A stretch of 64,000 nt of DNA from Opitutia bacterium. Lineage in GTDB: Bacteria; Verrucomicrobiota; Verrucomicrobiia; Opitutales; UBA953. Positions within the stretch are counted from its first letter, which is position 1; the number at the start of each line of letters is the position of its first letter. The stretch spans positions 62,001 to 126,000 of the forward strand of contig BGOM01000021.1 of NCBI GenBank assembly GCA_003569245.1, in the 5' to 3' direction. Below, one piece after another: positions 1 through 8,955 of this stretch. The notes under the pieces are model-generated. The model worked only from the letters and a program-made list of their open reading frames with translations. It searched no databases and was not told the origin of the DNA. Both the position numbers and the translations under genes were made by a program.

Positions 1-134
1 AACGTCTTGCCCGACCCCGTGACCCCGAGGAGCGTCTGGCGGCCGTGGCCGGCCCGCAGGGAGGCGTCGAGCGCGGCGATCGCGGCCGGCTGGTCGCCCA
101 TCGGGCGGTAGTCCGATTTCAGCCGGAATTCCAT
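1..134 (-). CDS. uvrB: UvrABC excinuclease subunit B, N-terminal fragment (runs off the window)
   Basis: This is the first 44 or so codons of UvrB, the damage-verifying helicase-like subunit of nucleotide excision repair. Read on the minus strand it starts [19 protein letters not shown] and reaches [11 protein letters not shown] at the window edge. The MGDQPxAI block and the Walker A motif GVTGSGKT are characteristic of UvrB. The ATG at 132-134 lies one base after the TGA of the upstream HAD gene, so the two are probably cotranscribed. There is no obvious Shine-Dalgarno. The rest of the gene lies left of the window. Confidence 0.93.
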   Translation of the reverse strand, partial: MEFRLKSDYRPMGDQPAAIAALDASLRAGHGRQTLLGVTGSGKT

Positions 135-135
135 C

Positions 136-801
136 TCAGCTCAGCCGCCCGCGGGCGAGCCACCCCGGGTCGACTTCGGAGAGATCCGCCACGATGCGGT
201 GGGCGCCGACCGGCGCCAGTTGCGCGCGGGTGTTCGTCGTCGCGAGCGCGATGGTGACGAACCCCCCGGCCAGGCCGGCCTGCAGCCCCGAGAAGGAGTC
301 CTCGAAGACGAAGGAGGTCGCCGGCTCCCCGCCGCCGAGGGCGCAGGCCTTCAGGAAGACTTCCGGGTCGGGCTTGCCCCGCGTGACGTCCTCGCTGGCG
401 ACCGCGCCGGCGAAGAAATGGCCGATGCCGAAGAGTTCGAACGAGAGGGCGAGGTTCTCCTTGTGCGTGGAGGTCCCGATGACGCAGGGGATGCCGAGGT
501 CCCGGAGCGCCCCGCAGAGCTCGCGGACGCCCGGCAGGAGGCGGACGTGCCCGGTGCGGGCGATGTCGCGGTACAGGGCTTCCTTCCGGTTCGACAGGCG
601 CTTCACCTCGGTCGGCTCGCGCGCCCAGCCGAGGATGTCGGGGATGATCAGCTCGTTGCGTTTGCCGAAGCCGCGCTTGAAGTGGTCGGCCGGCAGGGGG
701 AGGCCCTCCTCCTTGGCCAGGGCTTCCCAGGAGCGTTCATGGGCCACGGAGGAGTCGATGACGACCCCGTCCCAATCGAACACGGCGACGGTACGGCCCA
801 T
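136..801 (-). CDS. HAD-superfamily phosphatase, Gph/beta-phosphoglucomutase type
   Basis: This is a HAD subfamily I hydrolase of about 221 aa, probably cytoplasmic. Four HAD motifs are visible: nucleophile loop [10 protein letters not shown] near residue 9, motif II GTSTHKE near 110, the lysine in RGKPDPE near 140, and acidic motif [13 protein letters not shown] near 165. An alpha-helical cap lies between motifs I and II. The ORF track starts it at 822, but the ATG at 801 avoids overlapping the upstream gene, whose stop is at 803. It sits between a GlcD-type oxidase and uvrB. A phosphoglycolate phosphatase role would fit that context, but sequence alone cannot separate this from beta-phosphoglucomutase-like activity. 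Confidence 0.8.
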   Translation of the reverse strand: MGRTVAVFDWDGVVIDSSVAHERSWEALAKEEGLPLPADHFKRGFGKRNELIIPDILGWAREPTEVKRLSNRKEALYRDIARTGHVRLLPGVRELCGALRDLGIPCVIGTSTHKENLALSFELFGIGHFFAGAVASEDVTRGKPDPEVFLKACALGGGEPATSFVFEDSFSGLQAGLAGGFVTIALATTNTRAQLAPVGAHRIVADLSEVDPGWLARGRLS

Positions 802-802
802 C

Positions 803-2281
803 TCAGTGCTTGTCCCAGGCAAGGGTGACCTTGACCGGGCGATGCTCCCACACGTTGAGCGGCTCGAACATCTGGCCCGGGGCCAGGATCCCGTTCGGGT
901 CGAGGGCCCGCTTCACCGCCAGCATCGCGCCGATCTCGGCCGGGGTGTGCTGGAGGGAGAGGAAGGGGGACTTCGCGATGCCGATACCGTGCTCCCCGGT
1001 GATGGCGCCGCCCAGCTCGACGACCTTGGTCATCACCTCGTGGATGGCTTTCTCGGCCTTGCGGCAGTGCTCGGGGTTGTCCCGGTCGTACATGATGTGC
1101 ACGTGGAAGTTGCCGTCGGCCGCGTGCCCGAAGGTCGGCGTGGCCAGGCCCACGCGGTCGCGGACCTCGCGGGTGTAGCGGATGAGCGCCACGTAGCTGC
1201 GGAAGGGGACGACGATATCCTCGTTGAGCTTGGCGTTGCCGAGCGCGTACATCGCCTGCGAGCAGGTGCGGCGGATGTCCCAGAGCGCCTCGGCCTCGGC
1301 CTCGACGTCGGTCTCGCGGAAGGCCGCGGCGTGGCGGCCGATCCAGGCGCGCACCTTGACGGCGTCCTCCGCCAGCGCGGCGGGGTGGCCGTCGATCTCG
1401 ACCAGCAGGAGGGCGTGCGTGGCGTCGACGCCCTGCAGCTCGGCCGTGGAGAACACGCGGCTGCCGCGACGCTTCTCGGCGGCCTCGACCGTCTGCGTGT
1501 CGAGGAACTCGAACACGGCGGGGTTGACGCGCAGGCCCATCAGCTCGGCGGCGGCCTCGAGCGCGCCTTCGTCGGTGCGGCAGGCGAGCAGGAAGGTGCG
1601 GCGCGCGGCGGGCTTGTTGACCAGCTTGAGGGTGGCCTGGGTGATGACGCCGAGGGTGCCTTCGGAGCCGATCCAGAGGTCGCGGAGGTTCAGGCCGCTG
1701 ACGAACTTGCGGAGCGGGGCGGCCCAGCGGACCTTCTCGCCGGTGGGCAGGAAGCCCTCGAGGGCGTAGACGTGGTCGCGGACCACGCCGTATTTCGCGG
1801 CGCGCAGGCCGCCGGCGTTCGTCGCGATGTTGCCGCCGATGCTGCAGTACTTCAGCGAGGAGGGGTCGGGCGGGAAGAACAGGCCGTGCGGGGCCGCGAG
1901 CTCGTTGATGCGCGCGGTGATGGCGCCCGGCTGGACCGTCGCCATGGCCGAGACCGGGTCGATCTCGATCCGGTCCCAGTGGTCGAGGTGGAGGACCCAG
2001 CCGCCGCGGATGGGGGAGCTGGCGCCGGTGTTGCCGGTACCGCGGCCGCGGACGGTGACGGGGACCCGGTGCTCATTGGCGAGTTTCAGCACGACGCCGA
2101 TGTCGTCCTCGACGCCGGGGCGGATGACGGCCTCGGGCATGAACGACAGCCGCATGTTGTCGAAGGACGCCGCGAAGCACGTCGCCTCGTCGGTCTTCAC
2201 GCGCTCCGGGCCGAGCCGGGCGAGCAGGGCCTGGGTGGCCGCGGGATGGGTCTGCACGGGAGTGGTCACGCCCCCCATCAA
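803..2281 (-). CDS. GlcD-type FAD-binding oxidase (glycolate/D-lactate dehydrogenase family)
   Basis: This 492-aa flavoprotein belongs to the GlcD/D-2-hydroxyacid dehydrogenase family. An N-terminal PCMH-type FAD domain carries VTVRGRGTGNTGASSPIRGG near residue 75 and GSEGTLGVITQATLKLV near 195. The C-terminal FAD-linked oxidase domain carries the metal/substrate motif HAADGNFHVHIMYD and the GEHGIGIAKSPFL signature. It oxidises a 2-hydroxyacid such as glycolate or D-lactate and passes electrons onward. No GlcE or GlcF partner is adjacent, so it may act as a single-chain enzyme. It starts 6 bases after nadE ends and is followed directly by a HAD phosphatase, making a phosphoglycolate-to-glycolate salvage pair possible (inference). 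Confidence 0.88.
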   Translation of the reverse strand: MMGGVTTPVQTHPAATQALLARLGPERVKTDEATCFAASFDNMRLSFMPEAVIRPGVEDDIGVVLKLANEHRVPVTVRGRGTGNTGASSPIRGGWVLHLDHWDRIEIDPVSAMATVQPGAITARINELAAPHGLFFPPDPSSLKYCSIGGNIATNAGGLRAAKYGVVRDHVYALEGFLPTGEKVRWAAPLRKFVSGLNLRDLWIGSEGTLGVITQATLKLVNKPAARRTFLLACRTDEGALEAAAELMGLRVNPAVFEFLDTQTVEAAEKRRGSRVFSTAELQGVDATHALLLVEIDGHPAALAEDAVKVRAWIGRHAAAFRETDVEAEAEALWDIRRTCSQAMYALGNAKLNEDIVVPFRSYVALIRYTREVRDRVGLATPTFGHAADGNFHVHIMYDRDNPEHCRKAEKAIHEVMTKVVELGGAITGEHGIGIAKSPFLSLQHTPAEIGAMLAVKRALDPNGILAPGQMFEPLNVWEHRPVKVTLAWDKH

Positions 2282-2287
2282 GCACGC

Positions 2288-4231
2288 TTAGGCCAGTTCG
2301 GCAAGCCACGCCGTGGCTTCGGCGTCGGACGGCATGCGCCAATCGCCGCGGGGCGACAGGGCCACCGAGCCGACCTTGGGGCCGTCGGGCATGACCGAGC
2401 GCTTGAACTGCTGGCTGAAGAAGCGGGTCAGGAAGTTGCGGAGCCAGTGGCGGATCTCCGTCTGGTCGTACTTGCCCGCGAACGCGAGTTCGGCGAGCCA
2501 GAGGACCTTGGCCGGGCGGAAACCGCTGCGCACCACGTGGTAGAGGAAGAAGTCGTGGAGCTCGTAGGGGCCGACGATCATCTCGGTCTGCTGGGCGATC
2601 GAACCGTCCTCGCCCGGGGGCAGCAGTTCGGGGCTGACCGGCGTGGCGACGATGTCCTCGAGCAGCGCGCGTTCGGGGCCGACGTGGCGGACGTGCGCGG
2701 CCCAGGCGACGAGGTGCTTCACGAGCGTCTTGGGCACGCCGATGTTCACGTGGTACATCGACATGTGGTCGGCGTTGAAGGTGCACCAGCCGAGGGCGGC
2801 CTCGGAGAGGTCGCCCGTGCCGACCACGAAGCCGTGGGCCTGGTTGGCCACGTCCATCAGGATCTGCGTGCGCTCGCGGGCCTGGGCGTTCTCGAAGGTC
2901 ACGTCGTGTCGGCCCGGCGGGTGGTGGATATCCCGCAGGTGCTGTTCCACGGCCGGTCCGATCGGGATTTCGCGCGCGGTGATGCCGAGGGTCTCCATCA
3001 GCTTCATCGCGTTGAGCCGCGTGCGCGCGGTCGTGCCGGGGCCCGGCATGGTCACGCCGATGATGCCTTTGCGGTCGAGTCCCAGCCGGCCGAAGGCCTC
3101 CAGGAGCACGAGCAGCGCCAGCGTCGAATCCAGCCCGCCGGACACGCCGATCACGACGTGCTTGGAGCCGGTGTGGCGCAGGCGCCGGGCGAGGCCGGTG
3201 GACTGGATCGCGAAGATCTCGTGGCAGTTCTCGTCGCGGCGCTGGGGGTCCGACGGCACGAAGGGGTGTTGGCTGAACCGGCGACGCAGCTTGGGCGTCA
3301 CGCCGGTCGGATGGCCGAGCTCGAAGCCGATCACCCTGGGGGTGAGCGTAGCGGGGGCCCCGAAGAAGGTGCTGTTGCGGCGGCGTTCGGCGGCGAGCTT
3401 GTCCACGTCGACCTGTGAGACCACCAGGGAGAGGTCGAAGCGGAAGCGCTCCGATTCGCCCAGCACGACGCCGTTCTCGGCGATCAGGCCGTGGCCGCTG
3501 TAGACGATGTCGGTGCTCGATTCGCCGGCCCCGGCGGCGGCGTAGACGTAGGCGGCGAGGCAGCGGGCGGACTGGCCCTTGACGAGCTCGCGGCGGTAGG
3601 CGGCCTTGGTCAGGAGCTCATCGCTGGCGGAGAGGTTGCAGAGCAGGGTGGCGCCGGCGAGGGCGAGCGCGCCGCTCGGGGGCTCCACCGCCCAGAGGTC
3701 CTCGCAGAGCTCGACCCCGACCACGCAGTCGGGCAGGTCGTGGGCGCGGAAGAGCAGGTCGGTCCCGAAGGGGACCTTCTGGCCGAGCAATTCGACCTCC
3801 CGGACCGGGGCGACCCGGGCCGAGGCGAACCAGCGCTGTTCGTAGAATTCGCCGGTGTTCGGCAGGTGAGTCTTGGGGACGATGCCGAGAACCTTGCCGC
3901 GGGAAAGGAAGACCCCGACGTTGAAGAGGCGGCCGGAGACCTCGAGGGGTAGTCCGACCAGGGCCGAGAGCCCGAGGCGGCCGGTGGTCTCGGCGACCTG
4001 GGCCAAGGCCTTGAGCGCGCCCGCCAGCAGGGTGCGTTGGCCGAAGAGATCCCCACAGCTGTACCCGGTCAGGCAAAGCTCGGGCAGAACCACCAGCTCG
4101 ACGCCTTCCTGGGCGGCCTTTTCGAGGGCCTGGCTGACCAGCTGGGCGTTGGCGGCCGGGTCGCCGAGGCGCAGGGCCGGGGAGGCCGCCGCGACGGCCA
4201 CAAAACCGTTCTGGTGGATGCGGTTCGGCAT
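2288..4231 (-). CDS. nadE: Glutamine-dependent NAD+ synthetase
   Basis: This 647-aa two-domain enzyme amidates nicotinic acid adenine dinucleotide to NAD+, using ammonia released from glutamine. The N-terminal nitrilase-like glutaminase domain has a visible Glu-Lys-Cys triad: E51 in [11 protein letters not shown]120 in VPKTHLPN and C176 in VELCEDLW. The C-terminal synthetase domain has the pyrophosphatase P-loop GVSGGLDST near residues 362-370. The length matches the long bacterial type. It is the first gene of a tight minus-strand run (nadE, GlcD-like, HAD, uvrB) and is divergent from thrB across 85 bases that must hold both promoters. Confidence 0.95.
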   Translation of the reverse strand: MPNRIHQNGFVAVAAASPALRLGDPAANAQLVSQALEKAAQEGVELVVLPELCLTGYSCGDLFGQRTLLAGALKALAQVAETTGRLGLSALVGLPLEVSGRLFNVGVFLSRGKVLGIVPKTHLPNTGEFYEQRWFASARVAPVREVELLGQKVPFGTDLLFRAHDLPDCVVGVELCEDLWAVEPPSGALALAGATLLCNLSASDELLTKAAYRRELVKGQSARCLAAYVYAAAGAGESSTDIVYSGHGLIAENGVVLGESERFRFDLSLVVSQVDVDKLAAERRRNSTFFGAPATLTPRVIGFELGHPTGVTPKLRRRFSQHPFVPSDPQRRDENCHEIFAIQSTGLARRLRHTGSKHVVIGVSGGLDSTLALLVLLEAFGRLGLDRKGIIGVTMPGPGTTARTRLNAMKLMETLGITAREIPIGPAVEQHLRDIHHPPGRHDVTFENAQARERTQILMDVANQAHGFVVGTGDLSEAALGWCTFNADHMSMYHVNIGVPKTLVKHLVAWAAHVRHVGPERALLEDIVATPVSPELLPPGEDGSIAQQTEMIVGPYELHDFFLYHVVRSGFRPAKVLWLAELAFAGKYDQTEIRHWLRNFLTRFFSQQFKRSVMPDGPKVGSVALSPRGDWRMPSDAEATAWLAELA

Positions 4232-4295
4232 TTAAAGGCTCGGTAGCAATCATGTTCACCGTTGACCCGAGGGGTGGCAACCCGAAAGGTCTCCC

Positions 4296-4313
4296 ACCCC
4301 CCGGACGGGGGGT
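4296..4313 (+). promoter_or_regulatory. Perfect GC hairpin burying the G-run upstream of the thrB start
   Basis: The leader contains a perfect 7-bp stem, ACCCCCC-GGAC-GGGGGGT, ending three bases before the thrB ATG at 4317. The only Shine-Dalgarno-like sequence, the GGGGGG run 5-10 bases upstream of the ATG, is the 3' arm of the stem. Folding would hide it. Whether it regulates translation is inference. Confidence 0.5.
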
Positions 4314-4316
4314 CTT

Positions 4317-5270
4317 ATGTCCACCCAGCCGCTGAAGGAAGTCAGGGTTTTCTCACCCGCCACCGTCGCCAACGTCGCCTGTGGTTTCGATGTGCTCGGG
4401 TTCTGCATCGACGCCCCGGGTGATGAGATCGTGGCCCGTTTCTCGAGCCAGCCCGGCCTGCGGATCACCAAGATCACCGGCGACGGCGGCCGTCTGCCGC
4501 TCGACGCCAAGCTGAACACCGCCGGGGTCTCCGCCCAGGCCCTGCTGCGCCACCTCGGCAAGGCCGACCTCGGCATCGAGATGGAGATCCACAAGAAGAT
4601 GCCGTTCGGCAGCGGTCTCGGCTCCAGCGCCGCCAGCGCGGTCGGCGGGGCTTTCGTCGTGAACGAGCTCCTGGGTGCTCCGTTGACCCGTCGCCAGCTC
4701 CTGCCCTTCGTCGTCGCCGGCGAGGCCGCCGCCGATGGCGCCTGGCATGCGGATAACGTCGCGCCCTGCCTCCTGGGCGGCATCACGCTGATCCGCTCCA
4801 ACGCCGAGCTCGACGTCATGAACGTGCCGATCCCGGAGAACCTCTGGGCCGCCGTCGTCCACCCGGACATCGTCGTCCTCACCAAGGTCGCCCGCGAGAT
4901 CATGCCGCGCCACATCCAGCTCGAGACCTCGACCCAGCAGAGCGGCAACCTCGGCGGTCTCCTCTGCGGCTTCTTCCAGTCCGACTACGCCCTCATCGGC
5001 CGCTCGCTGCACGACCTCATCGCGGAGCCGCACCGCCAGCGGCTGATCCCCGAGTTCTACCGCGCCAAGCGGGCCGCGCTCGCCGCGGGCGCCCTCGGTT
5101 TCTCCATCTCCGGGGCCGGTCCCAGCGTCTTCGCGCTCTGCGAGGGCGAGGCGGTCGCGCGCCGCGCCGCCGCCGCCGTGGCCGAGGTCTTCGCCTCCGT
5201 GCCGATCCTGGCGACGCCGTACGTCTCCCGCATCAACCCGAAGGGCGTCCATGTCATCGCGCGCGCCTAA
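4317..5270 (+). CDS. thrB: Homoserine kinase
   Basis: This 317-aa GHMP-family kinase phosphorylates L-homoserine in threonine synthesis. The N-terminus SPATVANVACGFDVLGF is characteristic of ThrB. The ATP-binding GHMP motif PFGSGLGSSAAS lies at about residues 96-107, and the C-terminal GHMP motif is FSISGAGPSVFAL near 265. Its 3' end overlaps thrC by 20 bases, indicating translational coupling in a two-gene thrBC operon. No homoserine dehydrogenase or aspartokinase gene is nearby. The start is preceded by a strong hairpin. Confidence 0.95.
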   Translation: MSTQPLKEVRVFSPATVANVACGFDVLGFCIDAPGDEIVARFSSQPGLRITKITGDGGRLPLDAKLNTAGVSAQALLRHLGKADLGIEMEIHKKMPFGSGLGSSAASAVGGAFVVNELLGAPLTRRQLLPFVVAGEAAADGAWHADNVAPCLLGGITLIRSNAELDVMNVPIPENLWAAVVHPDIVVLTKVAREIMPRHIQLETSTQQSGNLGGLLCGFFQSDYALIGRSLHDLIAEPHRQRLIPEFYRAKRAALAAGALGFSISGAGPSVFALCEGEAVARRAAAAVAEVFASVPILATPYVSRINPKGVHVIARA

Positions 5271-6567
5271 GCTCGAGTTCGTCGCCACCGCCGACGCCTC
5301 CTGCCGGGGCGGCCTGCGCGAGGTGCTCCTGTCGCCGATGCCGGCCAAGGGCGGGCTCTGGGTCCCGACCACGATCCCGCAGCTATCGGATGACTTCCTT
5401 GCGGCGCACCGCGAGACCGATTACGCGACCTTGGCCGAGGCCGTGATGGCCCCGTATTTCGCCGACGAACTCGGCGCCGACGTCCTGCGCACGGTGTGCC
5501 GCGAGGCGTTCGATTTCCCGGTGCCGCTGACCTACGCGGGCGATCCCGCCGGCCGGATCGGCGTGCTGGAGTTGTTCCATGGGCCCTCCGCGGCCTTCAA
5601 GGACTTCGCCGTGCGCACCCTGGTGCGCGTCACCGCCCGCGTGCTGGCCGACGACTTCCCGCAGCTGACCGTGCTCGCCGCGACCTCGGGCGACACCGGC
5701 GCCGCGGTGACCGAGGCCTGCGCCGGCGTCCCGGGCGTCCGCGCCGTGGTGCTCTACCCGCGGGTGGGCGTCAGCGCCGTCCAGGAATCCCAGATCGCCC
5801 GCGCCCGCCCCGGCGTGGTGGCCCTTTCGGTCGACGGTACGTTCGACGATTGCCAGGCGCTCGTGAAGCGCGCCCTGGCCGACGCCGCCCTGCAGGCGCG
5901 CCGTCCGCTGCTGACGGCGAACTCGATCAATCCGGTGCGGCTGATCGCGCAGGTGCCCTTCGCCTACCATGTCCGCCGGCTCGTGGCCGCGGGCGCCAAG
6001 CTCGGCATCGTCGTCCCCTCGGGTAACCTCGGGAACGTCGGCGCCGTCCAGCTGGCCCGCCGCATGGGTCTGCCGGTCGAGGCGCTGGTCGCCGCGACCA
6101 ACGTCAACTCGCCCCTGCCCGAACTCTTCGCCACGGGCGCCTACCGTCCGCGCCGCGCCCAGCCCACCGCCTCCAACGCGATGGACATCGGCGCGCCGAA
6201 CAACCTCGACCGCCTGCTGGCCTGGCGCGCGGGCGGCCCAGCCGTCGAGGCCGTCACGGTCGACGACGCCACGACGCTCGATACCATGCGCCGCGTCCGC
6301 GCCGCCACCGGCTACGTCCTGTGTCCGCACAGCGCGGTCGGCTGGAAGGCCGCCGAGGACCTGCGCGCCCGCCGCCCGGACCTCGATCAGGTCGTCGTCT
6401 TCGGCACGGCCCATCCGGCCAAGTTCCCGGATGTCCTGGAGCAGGCCTTCGGCGACGCCCACGCGGCGACCTTCCCGTTCGCCCTGCCGCCGCCCGCGCC
6501 CCTCCGGATCGCGAACGATTTCGAGGCCGTGCGCGCGGTGCTGACGTCCGAGGCGGGCTTCCGCTGA
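5251..6567 (+). CDS. thrC: Threonine synthase
   Basis: This 438-aa PLP enzyme converts O-phosphohomoserine to threonine, directly downstream of thrB. The PLP-binding lysine is K117 in GPSAAFKDFAVR. The phosphate-binding loop appears as ATSGDTGAAVTEA, and NSINPVRLIAQ and VPSGNLGNVGA are also typical of the long bacterial class. The start overlaps the last 20 bases of thrB in another frame; no later ATG preserves the N-terminal segment as well. The gene is convergent with a small lipoprotein gene 6 bases away. Confidence 0.95.
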   Translation: MSSRAPKLEFVATADASCRGGLREVLLSPMPAKGGLWVPTTIPQLSDDFLAAHRETDYATLAEAVMAPYFADELGADVLRTVCREAFDFPVPLTYAGDPAGRIGVLELFHGPSAAFKDFAVRTLVRVTARVLADDFPQLTVLAATSGDTGAAVTEACAGVPGVRAVVLYPRVGVSAVQESQIARARPGVVALSVDGTFDDCQALVKRALADAALQARRPLLTANSINPVRLIAQVPFAYHVRRLVAAGAKLGIVVPSGNLGNVGAVQLARRMGLPVEALVAATNVNSPLPELFATGAYRPRRAQPTASNAMDIGAPNNLDRLLAWRAGGPAVEAVTVDDATTLDTMRRVRAATGYVLCPHSAVGWKAAEDLRARRPDLDQVVVFGTAHPAKFPDVLEQAFGDAHAATFPFALPPPAPLRIANDFEAVRAVLTSEAGFR

Positions 6568-6573
6568 GCCGGC

Positions 6574-6687
6574 TTACTTCTTCTCCGTCGCGGCCGGGGC
6601 CGGCTTGGCGTCGCGCGGCTGTTCGACGACGATGATGCAGCCGGAGAGCAGCAGGCACGCGAGGGTCAGGAGCAGGACGGTCTTCAT
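6574..6687 (-). CDS. Very small predicted lipoprotein
   Basis: This is a 37-aa predicted lipoprotein starting MKTVLLLTLACLLLSGCIIV, with the lipobox LLSGC placing the acylated cysteine at about residue 17. The mature part is only about 20 residues, rich in Ala, Pro and Lys. The ORF track begins it at 6765, but the ATG at 6687 gives a clean signal peptide and is preceded by AGGTGA at a normal distance, one of the few good Shine-Dalgarno sites in the window. The function is unknown; tiny entericidin-like envelope lipoproteins are a loose comparison only. Confidence 0.6.
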   Translation of the reverse strand: MKTVLLLTLACLLLSGCIIVVEQPRDAKPAPAATEKK

Positions 6688-6740
6688 GCTGTCACCTTGG
6701 CGAGGGTCGGCCCGTTTGGCAAATCCGCAGACGTTCCTGG

Positions 6741-7100
6741 TCAGGGGTCTAGGACTTCGAGGCACACGGGTATCTTCCCGGGTCCGCCACTGGCCACGAT
6801 GGCGTCGAGCGCCTCGTTGACGCGCTCGACGCCCGCCGCCTTTTCGGCCCTCAGCAGGATCTCGAACTTGCGTCCCTTTTGGAGGGAGTCCCGGTGGAGC
6901 CGGGTGACTTCAGTCGCGAAGGCGCGCAACGCCCGGTCCCCGGGCTCGGCGACGAGGAGCCCGTCCAGGTAGATCCGGCCGTACTCCGTCACATAGGCGA
7001 CCGTTTCGCCCGGGCGGAGGAGCTTGTCGCGCGGAGGCGTGTTCTGGCAGCCGGCGAGCAGGAGCAGGGTCGCCAGGGCGAGTGACGCGGCGAGTCTCAT
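6741..7100 (-). CDS. Predicted lipoprotein, about 119 aa, unknown function
   Basis: The protein begins MRLAASLALATLLLLAGCQN, a signal peptide with lipobox LLAGC, followed by a short soluble domain with a basic and acidic helix-rich C-terminal half. The ATG at 7100 was preferred to the track start at 7139 because it opens directly into the signal peptide. It lies downstream of the ExbB/ExbD cluster on the same strand, but a good terminator separates them, so it is probably a side gene. I do not recognise the family. Confidence 0.6.
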   Translation of the reverse strand: MRLAASLALATLLLLAGCQNTPPRDKLLRPGETVAYVTEYGRIYLDGLLVAEPGDRALRAFATEVTRLHRDSLQKGRKFEILLRAEKAAGVERVNEALDAIVASGGPGKIPVCLEVLDP

Positions 7101-7135
7101 GGTTCCGGCCGATGGTGCCGGCGAGTAGGGACTAG

Positions 7136-7165
7136 GCAAAAAGAAAGGCCGCCTGACGGCGGCCT
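7136..7165 (-). terminator. Rho-independent terminator after the second exbD
   Basis: On the minus strand the 8-bp stem AGGCCGCC-GTCA-GGCGGCCT is followed by TTCTTTTTGCC. It lies about 20 bases after the stop of the last exbD, so it probably ends the TPR-ExbB-ExbD transcript. Confidence 0.8.
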
Positions 7166-7186
7166 CGGGCAGGGCGGTAGGGCCGC

Positions 7187-7630
7187 TTATTCCGGCTCCG
7201 CGACCGCGAAGGTCACGTTGTTGATGTCCGCGCGGGCGAGGACATCGAGGACGTTGATCACGCGCTCGTAGCGGGCGGCCTCCTCGGCCTGCACGGTGAT
7301 GAGCAGCTTGGTCTTCGACTGCACGGCGGCCTGCTTGAGCTTGGTCATCTCGTTGAAGAGGCCGTCGAGGGTCTTGTCCTGGGGGGTGCCGACCGGGTCC
7401 TCGTTGATGGTCACCTGGCCGTTCTCGGCGACGCCGATCGTGATCTCGTCGGGGATCTCGGTCTCCTTCGCGGTCTCGGCGTTGCCGGGCAGGGTGGTCT
7501 TGAGCTCGTGCTCGACCTTCACGGCGCCGGCCATGACCATGAAGAAGAGCATGATCACGAAGACGACGTCGATCATCGGGGCGATCTGGAAACCGGCGTC
7601 GGCCGGCGCTTCCTGGGGGGCGCGTTTCAT
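7187..7630 (-). CDS. ExbD/TolR-family proton-channel subunit (second copy)
   Basis: This 147-aa ExbD/TolR protein has a short cytoplasmic N-terminus, one transmembrane helix at about residues 18-40 (APMIDVVFVIMLFFMVM) containing the conserved membrane Asp of PMIDV, and a periplasmic domain. The family works with ExbB/TolQ to turn proton-motive force into movement across the envelope. It starts 3 bases after the first exbD ends, with GAGGAA from the preceding ORF end as a possible ribosome site. The two exbD genes are clearly different in sequence, suggesting a heteromeric complex rather than a recent duplication. Confidence 0.88.
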   Translation of the reverse strand: MKRAPQEAPADAGFQIAPMIDVVFVIMLFFMVMAGAVKVEHELKTTLPGNAETAKETEIPDEITIGVAENGQVTINEDPVGTPQDKTLDGLFNEMTKLKQAAVQSKTKLLITVQAEEAARYERVINVLDVLARADINNVTFAVAEPE

Positions 7631-7633
7631 GGC

Positions 7634-8074
7634 TTATTCCTCGCGGTTGAGGCCCGAGAAGGCGATGTTATCGATGCCGGCCTCGCCACCCCACTCGAGG
7701 GCCTTGGAGATGTACTTGGCGTGGCAATCCTTGTCGGCGCGGATGAGCAGGCGGTACTTCTCGTTGGTGCCCTTGCGGGCGGCGAGTTCCTTGGCGATGC
7801 CGTCCTTGTCGTTCGGGTCGAGTTCGCGGTCGTCCAGCTTGTACTTGGCCTGGCCGGTCGTCTTGTCCCAGGAGATGTTGATGAGGCCGGCGGCGGCCTT
7901 GTCGTCGCGCTTCACGCCATGGGCGGCCACGGGCAGGGCGATGTTCTTGTCGACCTTGAGCACCTGGGAGGAGGTGATCGACATGAAGAAGATCAGCAGC
8001 ACCAGGAGCACGTCGATCATCGGCGCGACCTGGAATTCCGGTTCGCCGTCTCCGCCTCCGCCTCCGCCTGCCAT
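7634..8074 (-). CDS. ExbD/TolR-family proton-channel subunit (first copy)
   Basis: This 146-aa ExbD/TolR protein opens with a Gly-rich stretch and then FQVAPMIDVLLVLLIFFMSI, the single transmembrane helix with its conserved Asp. The periplasmic part is mostly polar and longer in charged residues than in the neighbouring copy. It lies between exbB and the second exbD with gaps of 29 and 3 bases. The leader is C-rich with no Shine-Dalgarno. A role as a proton-channel partner for the ExbB upstream is well supported by family and context; the powered client is unknown. Confidence 0.88.
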   Translation of the reverse strand: MAGGGGGGDGEPEFQVAPMIDVLLVLLIFFMSITSSQVLKVDKNIALPVAAHGVKRDDKAAAGLINISWDKTTGQAKYKLDDRELDPNDKDGIAKELAARKGTNEKYRLLIRADKDCHAKYISKALEWGGEAGIDNIAFSGLNREE

Positions 8075-8103
8075 GGTTGTGCTGGGGTGGGGTTAGGGGT
8101 GGA

Positions 8104-8901
8104 TCAGGCCTTCACCTCGGAGGCGGCCGGCTCGGTGTTCCACACGGGCTTGGCCGCGTAGAGCTCGTCGCCGCCGACGTTCTTGCCTTCGATCTCCGCG
8201 TAGGGGAAGCCGCGGAAGAGGCCGCCGACGATCTCGGTGACGTCATGGATGCCCTTCTGGATGCGGTTGCGGAGGAGGTAGTAGGAGATGAAGGCCGGGA
8301 TCGCGATGAAGAGGCCGGAGGCGGTCGCCACGAGCACCTCGCCGATCGCCTCGGCGAGCTTGGAGGGGTCGCCCACGCCGGAGGAGCCGAGCTTTTCGAA
8401 CGCCTTCATCATGCCCGTGACGGTGCCGGTGAGGCCGATCATCGGCGTGCACACCCCGATCACGGAGAGGTAGGAGGCGCGGCCCATGAGGTCGGCCTGG
8501 ATGCGGGAGATCTCGGAGATGATGGCCTCCTCGGTCATGGTCTTGCCGTCGGGGCTGAGCGCCACGCCCGCGCGGACGACGTCGCAGAGGGGCGAGCCGG
8601 CGTTCTTGGCGAACTCATGGGCGGCGACGTAGTCACCGGCGCGGAAGAGGTCGCGGAGCTGCACGACGTGGGCGGTCGGGTAGAGCTTCTTGGCACCGGT
8701 GCGGAGGAAGCCGTCGACGATGAACCAGATCATCGCCACGGAGCAGATGGTGATCGGATACATGACCCAGCCACCTTCGTGGAAGAGGTCCATCATGGTC
8801 TTTTCCTTGACGCCGGGGGCGGCTTCCTGGGCGACGGCGGCCAAGGTGGACAGCCCGAGGAACAGGGTGGCCAGGAGGGAGGTGCGGGAATTCATCTTCA
8901 T
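8104..8901 (-). CDS. MotA/TolQ/ExbB proton-channel protein
   Basis: This 265-aa ExbB-like protein carries an extra N-terminal signal peptide (LLATLFLGLSTLAAVAQ). Three membrane segments follow: one near residues 45-65 (MYPITICSVAMIWFIV), and a pair near 145-170 and 185-210. The conserved channel sequences are PMIGLTGTVTGMMKAF and the helix ending VATASGLFIAIPAF. It forms the stator channel with ExbD subunits encoded just downstream. The leader upstream of the ATG is CA-rich (AACTAACAACCAACC) with no Shine-Dalgarno. No TonB gene is visible, but two large secreted TPR-type proteins lie upstream in the same direction. Confidence 0.9.
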   Translation of the reverse strand: MKMNSRTSLLATLFLGLSTLAAVAQEAAPGVKEKTMMDLFHEGGWVMYPITICSVAMIWFIVDGFLRTGAKKLYPTAHVVQLRDLFRAGDYVAAHEFAKNAGSPLCDVVRAGVALSPDGKTMTEEAIISEISRIQADLMGRASYLSVIGVCTPMIGLTGTVTGMMKAFEKLGSSGVGDPSKLAEAIGEVLVATASGLFIAIPAFISYYLLRNRIQKGIHDVTEIVGGLFRGFPYAEIEGKNVGGDELYAAKPVWNTEPAASEVKA

Positions 8902-8955
8902 GGGGATGATAGGGTAGGTTGGTTGTTAGTTAGGAAAGCGGGGCGGGGCAAGGAC

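Noticed and set aside
194-3418. Plus-strand ORF of 1074 aa
   Set aside because: It is the antisense shadow of the HAD, GlcD-like and nadE genes; composition is His/Gly/Ala/Arg-rich with no motif, as expected for a GC-rich antisense frame.
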